Origin: Desulfomonile sp.
GTDB taxonomy: Bacteria; Desulfobacterota; Desulfomonilia; Desulfomonilales; Desulfomonilaceae
Assembly (NCBI GenBank): GCA_020216785.1
Contig: JAIWNO010000183.1
Span: 1 to 10,000 of the forward strand
Length of the DNA: 10,000 nt
Reading direction: 5' to 3'
The notes under the pieces are model-generated. The model did not search any database and was not told the DNA's origin. It saw only the letters and a list, made by a program, of their open reading frames with translations. Shown here one piece after another: positions 6,060 through 10,000 of this stretch; position 1 is the stretch's first letter; each line of letters begins with the position of its first letter. The translations under genes and the position numbers were made by a program.

Positions 6060-6629
6060 ATGACCGTGCCGCGTGTCATAGAGCTGTGTGTGTGCTTCAT
6101 TCTCGCTTTCGTCATTATCACGTTGATCTCATTTCTCAGCCTCAGACCGGTGCTAAGCGAGTGTCGCCGGGAGGTGGTATCAGAATGGGAAGCGTTTTTA
6201 CACGAAGTAGGAGAGCGAAACAAACTCTTGCCCGGTTTGATTGAAGCGGTGCGGGGGTTCGAGACAGGTCATGGCAAGCTCGCTGCGCAGTTGCTCGAAG
6301 CTCGGGCAGTCTCCACGCGCTCGACGGATCCGGATAAGATTGTGACCGCTGTCGATGGGATTGAAGAGGCGCTGACACAGGTAGAGAAACTCGTGAGGGC
6401 TCGGCCGGAGATAAACCGTTACCCGCCGTTTTCGGCACACTGGGAGAAGATCGTGCGGAGCACTCTCAAAGTGAACCTCATGAGAAAAGCCTATAACAAT
6501 AGCGCACGGCTGTACAATCGCCTTCTGCGCTCCTTTCCGCAGAATATTCTTGCCGCGGCATTCGGGTTTGTCCCGATTAACGAATACGCGCCGGTCCGCT
6601 CACTCAACGACATCAACGGAACGCCTTGA
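6060..6629 (+). CDS. LemA family membrane protein
   Basis: The 189-residue product matches the LemA architecture: an N-terminal membrane segment (about 7-27), then an all-helical domain with the conserved ERNKLLPGLIEAVRGFE block (52-68) and the closing block AYNNSARLYNRLL...FPQNILAAAFGF (144-170). LemA proteins are usually close to this length, with a short outside N terminus and the helical domain in the cytoplasm. Their role is unclear; some are tied to envelope stress or sit beside TPM/htpX genes, neither of which is present here. The start has a modest GGAAG about six bases upstream. It differs from typical members in the tryptophan-poor first helix (SEWEAFLHEV rather than AWSQIDVQL). It stands alone on the + strand between the DUF362 promoter region and the convergent SH3 lipoprotein gene 36 bases away. 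Family assignment rests on pattern recognition of the two blocks. Confidence 0.88.
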   Translation: MTVPRVIELCVCFILAFVIITLISFLSLRPVLSECRREVVSEWEAFLHEVGERNKLLPGLIEAVRGFETGHGKLAAQLLEARAVSTRSTDPDKIVTAVDGIEEALTQVEKLVRARPEINRYPPFSAHWEKIVRSTLKVNLMRKAYNNSARLYNRLLRSFPQNILAAAFGFVPINEYAPVRSLNDINGTP

Positions 6630-6665
6630 GCATGTGCCCAATTCCGCAGTTACGGCAACGAGCAC

Positions 6666-7775
6666 TCAGTGTAGGTCTGTTTCCGAGCGTATTTCTTCCT
6701 CGCCTGCTTTGGAAATTCTGCCTTTGCTGATGTAAAAATTGGTCAGTACGAGCTTGTTCCGCGAAGTGGGATGAAGAGACCGCACGCTGAAGCCGGGTTT
6801 CCCCTCATAGTGGAAATCAGTGATGGGCAGCACCCCGGAGATTTTTGATTGCCAGCTGGGATTAAGCCGCTTGTGAAGTTTGGACCAGCTCATGAAATAC
6901 AGCCGCGTGTAATCGCAGCCCGGGTCCTTTCCGATGGGAGCATAGGCCGCAACATAATTGTTCTTGGCACCGTAGTCGGGGTCGTCGGTAGTGCCTACGG
7001 GCCTCCAGGCTACCAGACGCATGAACGGAACCTGCCGAGCAATGTCTTCAGGTGGCGTGAAACGCAGGTTGTGTGTATATACATAGCCAACCCGGCCGTC
7101 TTCGACCTTGACTTTGTACCAAACGTCCTTCTTGGTCGTGTCGTCGGCCGATTCGCCTGACTGGGGCGGCTCTTCTTCCGCCGCGGCCTGATCGTCGCCG
7201 GGTCCTCGAGTCGTTAGTCTATCCGAGGCCGGGCCCGAACGTTGCAGTGTAACGACTCTCTCATACATTTCAAACTTCTTGCCAGGCGGGAGCACCTCGA
7301 GGACCGGTTGGTTCCGGCCGGGATCAAGACGGAAGTTGGCCTTGCTCTTGATCACCCCTTCAGCTTGGACGGGAACTCCTTCGATGGAACGCCGCAGTTC
7401 ATTGGTTCGTCGAATTATGTCTTCACCACCGACCATTTTCTGATCGAGATACCCTTCGCGGCCTTCTCGTGTACGCACCCGGTACCATTCTCCCACTTTA
7501 TCAGTCAGGTGTACCGTCGTCTCGGCCGGAAGTTTGGCCACCACTTCCGAATTCGGGTTCGCTGTCTGGTAGAGGGAGCATGGTCTTATGGTTATGCCGT
7601 CGCGTGGGATGAAAGGTTGTTTCTTCGTCAGGAAGGAATGCCCAAACTTCTGAATAACTTCCCGCTTGATCGTTTCGACGTCCTGACAGCCGGTTGCCGC
7701 AATGCTGAAAAGCGCGGCAAAGAAAAGGCCGCTAGTTAAAAAGAACGGGTTCCGTCTCGTGAATCCCGACGGCAT
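6666..7775 (-). CDS. probable lipoprotein with two bacterial SH3 domains
   Basis: This 369-residue protein opens with a basic n-region, a hydrophobic core and ATGC at C30, an acceptable though not ideal lipobox (Ala rather than Leu at -3), so a periplasmic lipid-anchored protein is likely. The first SH3_3-like domain spans about 58-115 (TIRPCSLYQTAN...WYRVRTREGREGYL). The second begins at 141 (IKSKANFRLDPG) and ends at 238 (WYKVKVEDGRVGYVYTHNL), with an acidic, low-complexity insert of about 40 residues (179-216) between its strands. Bacterial SH3 domains commonly bind cell-wall peptides. The C-terminal third (250-350, with aromatic motifs such as RLYFMSWSKL) belongs to no family I recognise. 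A GGAGGG seven bases upstream supports the start. The gene converges on LemA (36-base gap, no terminator seen) and diverges from the PP2C gene across 260 bases. Confidence 0.9.
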   Translation of the reverse strand: MPSGFTRRNPFFLTSGLFFAALFSIAATGCQDVETIKREVIQKFGHSFLTKKQPFIPRDGITIRPCSLYQTANPNSEVVAKLPAETTVHLTDKVGEWYRVRTREGREGYLDQKMVGGEDIIRRTNELRRSIEGVPVQAEGVIKSKANFRLDPGRNQPVLEVLPPGKKFEMYERVVTLQRSGPASDRLTTRGPGDDQAAAEEEPPQSGESADDTTKKDVWYKVKVEDGRVGYVYTHNLRFTPPEDIARQVPFMRLVAWRPVGTTDDPDYGAKNNYVAAYAPIGKDPGCDYTRLYFMSWSKLHKRLNPSWQSKISGVLPITDFHYEGKPGFSVRSLHPTSRNKLVLTNFYISKGRISKAGEEEIRSETDLH

Positions 7776-7809
7776 GACGGGTCCCTCCGTCTTAGGTTTG
7801 GCGGCACAC

Positions 7810-7836
7810 CTTATAACCGTTCCGTTAGGAAATCAA
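7810..7836 (-). promoter_or_regulatory. possible promoter of the SH3 lipoprotein gene
   Basis: On the - strand TTGATT (7831-7836) and TATAAG (7810-7815) are present, but the 15-base spacing is shorter than optimal. The leader would be about 28 bases. No equally good promoter for the divergent PP2C gene could be found in 7872-8030; a TATAGA at 7929-7934 lacks a -35 partner. Confidence 0.3.
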
Positions 7837-7852
7837 CTGCGATGGAGCGCCG

Positions 7853-7871
7853 AATGCCTCTGATCGGCATT
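7853..7871. repeat. 6-bp inverted repeat between divergent SH3 and PP2C genes
   Basis: AATGCC (7853-7858) and GGCATT (7866-7871) flank a 7-base centre in the 260-base divergent region, upstream of the SH3 promoter-like site. It could be an operator. It shares the ATGCC/GGCAT half-site with the repeat at 5979-6001, but with a different spacing. The rest of the region holds a short CTGAC-AA-GTCAG palindrome (7993-8004), a GTGACT (7965-7970) / AGTCAC (7988-7993) repeat, and nothing else supported. Confidence 0.3.
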
Positions 7872-8026
7872 GGACGTGATGATAGGGCTTGCTTTTCCTA
7901 CTAAGATCTATTAGTTTTTGAACGGGCGTATAGAACAGGCGGGCACCGGTAGGCAAATGTGTGGGTGACTCGTCTGTGCATTCATAAAGTCACTGACAAG
8001 TCAGGGGGAACAGTTTTTCGGCCCTG

Positions 8027-8031
8027 GGAGG
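8027..8031 (+). promoter_or_regulatory. Shine-Dalgarno of the PP2C gene
   Basis: GGAGG ends four bases before the GTG at 8036-8038. The spacing is tight, but no ATG is available near the conserved PP2C N terminus, so this element supports the GTG start. Confidence 0.6.
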
Positions 8032-8035
8032 ACGT

Positions 8036-8872
8036 GTGATTGTTCGAACCTGGTCCGCGACGGACGTCGGTAGGCAGCGGTCAATAAACGAGGATTCCTA
8101 TTACGTCGATCCCGATGGAGAACTGGTTCTTGTGCTCGATGGAATGGGTGGGCACAAAGCAGGTGAGGTCGCGTCCCAGATTGCGATGGAGACCATATCG
8201 CGTTTTTACAGAGACCATTCCCGCAATCAGGAATCAGGCGCACCGGAGATCGAAAATTACGATCCGACCTTTACCTATCAGACAAATCTCTTACGACAAG
8301 CGGTGGTGAACGCGAACAAGATGGTGCTCGCGGAATCTCGTCGAAGGGATGACCACCTGGGTATGGGGAGTACGGTCGCAGGTGCTGCAGTCCACGGATA
8401 TACCGTCTCGGTGGTGAATGTCGGTGACAGCAGGGTCTACCTTGTCAGGGACGGCTGCATCGAACAGATTTCCAGAGACCATACCCTGGCTCAAGACCAA
8501 GTCGAACGGGGAATACTCTCGGCGGAGGAGGCGCGGGAATCTCAGCTCCGTCACGTGCTGTCGTCGGTTATCGGTGTGGATGAGCGTATCCGGATGCATC
8601 TGGACGAATTGCCGATTTTCCCGGGGGACATTTTTCTTCTTTGCACAGACGGGCTCAACGCGGTAATGGATGACCAAGAGATTCTGGTGTGGCTACGCCG
8701 GGGCAACCCAGGCCCTGAAACGTTGGCTCAACTTATCGACGAAGTCAATGCCAGAGGGGGGCCCGACAACATTACGCTGGCGCTCATGGTTGTTTCCGAG
8801 GAAAGCGGAGAGAGCAGGGACTCCGCTATCACGTCATTCATTTCCAAGGCCATGGGAGAACCGCAGGACTAA
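8036..8872 (+). CDS. PP2C-type Ser/Thr protein phosphatase
   Basis: The 278-residue product is a soluble bacterial PPM/PP2C phosphatase that removes phosphate from Ser/Thr residues using two Mn2+ or Mg2+ ions. The family motifs appear in order: RSINED (R15 for phosphate, E19 and D20), VLDGMGGH (D35, G36), GMGST (109-113), VVNVGDSRVYLVRDG (126-140), the flap-like ISRDHTLAQDQVERG, LLCTDGLN (D205) and GGPDNIT (D244). All metal-binding acids are present, so it should be active. Length is near that of stand-alone PP2C proteins such as PrpC or PppA, with about 28 extra C-terminal residues. There is no membrane segment. The GTG start is fixed by the adjacent Shine-Dalgarno and by the conserved N terminus. 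The FHA gene follows after 42 bases on the same strand, presumably as one operon. It is the natural counterpart of the kinase at 1159-3054. Confidence 0.95.
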   Translation: MIVRTWSATDVGRQRSINEDSYYVDPDGELVLVLDGMGGHKAGEVASQIAMETISRFYRDHSRNQESGAPEIENYDPTFTYQTNLLRQAVVNANKMVLAESRRRDDHLGMGSTVAGAAVHGYTVSVVNVGDSRVYLVRDGCIEQISRDHTLAQDQVERGILSAEEARESQLRHVLSSVIGVDERIRMHLDELPIFPGDIFLLCTDGLNAVMDDQEILVWLRRGNPGPETLAQLIDEVNARGGPDNITLALMVVSEESGESRDSAITSFISKAMGEPQD

Positions 8873-8903
8873 TCTAGCCGTACGGAACCCGGCCGCACTG
8901 CGT

Positions 8904-8908
8904 GGAGG
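8904..8908 (+). promoter_or_regulatory. Shine-Dalgarno deciding the FHA gene start
   Basis: GGAGG abuts an in-frame ATG at 8909 with no spacer but stands six bases before the next in-frame ATG at 8915. The second ATG is therefore the likely start, which shortens the protein by two residues. Confidence 0.6.
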
Positions 8909-8914
8909 ATGTGC

Positions 8915-9688
8915 ATGTTTAAACTGATCCTGAAATTTCAGGACGCGGTGGTGGACGAGTTTACGTTCCACAACATCCCCGTTACTATCGGCAGACGGGA
9001 TGACAACGACGTCGTCGTGGATAACATGGCGGTCTCGGGTCACCACGCGGTTATCGAAATGGAAGAGCCAAACTACTACGTGCTGGTGGACCTGGATTCT
9101 CTTAACGGCACGTTCCTCAACGAAGTGAAGACGAGCAGGGACCGCATCTTTGATGGAGACACGATCATCATTGGCAAGCATTCACTCGTCTTCCAAGATC
9201 TTCGTCCGGAGAATGAAAGGCCGCAACGAAACCGGAAGGAACGTGAAAAACCATCAGTACCCGATTTCAGGGATATTGCCGTGCTGGAGACTGAGAGGCA
9301 GCAAGAACTTGTCGCCAGACAACCCCGCGAACAGGATGTTGCCGCGGAGCCGCTCCCGGAAAGGCCGGTTCGACGTGAGCTTCACGGATCCCTGACCATC
9401 ATCTCAGGCGGAATACCTCAGATTATCGAACTGACCAAGCGCCTCACAACGCTCGGCAAGTCGGATGAAGCAGACGTGAAGTGCTCGGGCCTTCTTGTCG
9501 GCAAGACAGCCGCGCTCATCAATAAGAGACCGAACGGATACTTCCTCTCATACGCGGAAGGGATGAAGAAACCTGAAGTAAATGGGGACCCGGTGGCCAC
9601 ACAAGTTCAGCTCCACGACGGAGATGAAATCGTGGTGGGCAGTACAAAAATGACCTTCAATCTCACCGAGGTTGTGCAGTCTCCCTGA
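8915..9688 (+). CDS. double FHA-domain protein, second domain degenerate
   Basis: Numbered from the ATG at 8915 (257 residues). The first FHA domain (about 5-96) has the full phosphothreonine-binding set: G26-R27, S41xxH44 and N64-G65-T66. A charged, disordered-looking linker (about 97-155, rich in Arg, Glu and Pro) joins it to a second domain (about 158-250). That domain keeps the FHA framework (LTTLGKSDEADVKC near 178-190, LHDGDEIVVGSTKMTF near 233-248), but GLLVGKTA replaces SxxH and the NGT loop reads EVNGDP, so it probably does not bind phosphothreonine. No signal or membrane segment is visible, so it is cytosolic. It likely reads phosphorylated targets of a Ser/Thr kinase and brings them to a partner bound by the second domain. 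It follows the PP2C gene by 42 bases in a presumed operon. The linker contains threonines and serines that could be phosphorylated. Confidence 0.92.
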   Translation: MFKLILKFQDAVVDEFTFHNIPVTIGRRDDNDVVVDNMAVSGHHAVIEMEEPNYYVLVDLDSLNGTFLNEVKTSRDRIFDGDTIIIGKHSLVFQDLRPENERPQRNRKEREKPSVPDFRDIAVLETERQQELVARQPREQDVAAEPLPERPVRRELHGSLTIISGGIPQIIELTKRLTTLGKSDEADVKCSGLLVGKTAALINKRPNGYFLSYAEGMKKPEVNGDPVATQVQLHDGDEIVVGSTKMTFNLTEVVQSP

Positions 9689-9695
9689 TCCGAGC

Positions 9696-10000
9696 TTATT
9701 TAACATTATAGATCCTTGGCGACCGATATTTGTGGTGTCTCTTCCCTCGCCTCCATCGGAGGACCATTCCGATTAACAATAACAGGGCCAATGCGAAAAG
9801 CGCGGCCGCGATGTGGGCACGGTACTGGAGCGATCGCTCCTCCTCGACCTGTGGCTCCCACTTTCTTTCCGTGGCTGAGGCCACGTTCTTTTCTTCCGGA
9901 CCGAGTTTTATTTCCGAAGATGCAGACGCCAGCTGGAGTGTCAGCCGGGGAAAGGATGGATTCGCCTGGCGGGGCTCAGAGGACGGATTGTGGTAGAACA
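9696..10000 (-). CDS. 3' end of a membrane protein gene with C-terminal anchor (partial)
   Basis: The frame ending in TAA (9696-9698) stays open to the window edge and gives 100 residues; the start lies outside. The visible part has a Ser/Pro-rich segment, a charged stretch (ERKWEPQVEEERSLQYR), one strong membrane helix (HIAAALFALALLLLIGMVL) and a basic tail of about 20 residues (RWRRGKRHHK...), so the C terminus should be in the cytoplasm and the bulk outside. A GTG at 9882-9884 could open a 62-residue version, but the continuing frame makes an internal valine more likely. I cannot name the family; layouts like this occur in BatD-like and other large extracytoplasmic proteins. It converges on the FHA gene with only 7 bases between stops. 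Confidence 0.6.
   Translation of the reverse strand, partial: FYHNPSSEPRQANPSFPRLTLQLASASSEIKLGPEEKNVASATERKWEPQVEEERSLQYRAHIAAALFALALLLLIGMVLRWRRGKRHHKYRSPRIYNVK

Noticed and set aside
7776..8035. Riboswitch or small RNA in the divergent SH3/PP2C region
   Set aside because: Several short palindromes occur, but no known riboswitch core or stable multi-stem fold could be recognised by eye.
8036..9688. Type VI secretion regulatory cluster
   Set aside because: PP2C and FHA genes side by side resemble T6SS regulators, but no Tss/Hcp/VgrG/ClpV gene is in the window and the kinase lacks the membrane-spanning layout of PpkA.
1..10000. CRISPR array, insertion sequence, tRNA or rRNA
   Set aside because: No regularly spaced repeats, transposase-like frames, terminal inverted repeats with target duplications, or tRNA-like cloverleaf sequences were seen on either strand.

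Overview
The window reads as chromosomal DNA of a Gram-negative bacterium of moderately high GC, apart from an AT-rich stretch at about 1075-1165. It encodes a Tat-exported DUF362 protein, a lipoprotein, a membrane polyferredoxin with six cysteine clusters, a LemA protein and eukaryotic-type Ser/Thr phospho-signalling proteins. That mix suggests an anaerobic Desulfobacterota (former Deltaproteobacteria) or a similar lineage. This is inference from gene content; there is no rRNA or other marker gene here.

Left part (1-1158): the 3' end of an unrecognised + strand gene, then two very small genes on the - strand. One encodes a 58-residue protein with two membrane segments (325-501). The other encodes a 63-residue aromatic-rich exported or membrane peptide (841-1032) and has its own promoter-like site, a strong Shine-Dalgarno and a terminator-like hairpin downstream. 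The rest of this part appears non-coding.

Middle left (1159-5794, all - strand): a tightly coupled pair, DUF362 protein then NapH/NapG-like polyferredoxin with overlapping stop and start, transcribed from about 5823. It is followed, after a gap holding a promoter with a perfect -10 box, by a cytosolic Ser/Thr protein kinase made of TPR-like helices, a CxC/CxxC zinc-ribbon-like module and a complete kinase domain.

Middle right (5795-7775): a divergent promoter region with a near-consensus sigma70-type promoter drives a LemA-family membrane protein on the + strand. Convergent to it lies a lipoprotein with two bacterial SH3 domains and a C-terminal region I do not recognise.

Right part (7776-10000): divergent from the SH3 gene is a two-gene + strand unit, PP2C Ser/Thr phosphatase followed by a double-FHA protein. 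The window ends in the 3' part of a - strand gene for a membrane protein with a basic C-terminal tail, convergent with the FHA gene at only 7 bp.

Together the kinase (writer), PP2C (eraser) and FHA protein (reader) form a complete Ser/Thr phospho-signalling set within 8.5 kb. They are interleaved with envelope proteins (LemA, SH3 lipoprotein, tail-anchored fragment) and a membrane redox pair (DUF362 plus polyferredoxin). No secretion-system, phage, transposon, CRISPR, tRNA or rRNA genes are visible. Whether the whole neighbourhood works as one system is a hypothesis; the separate assignments of the large genes are firm.
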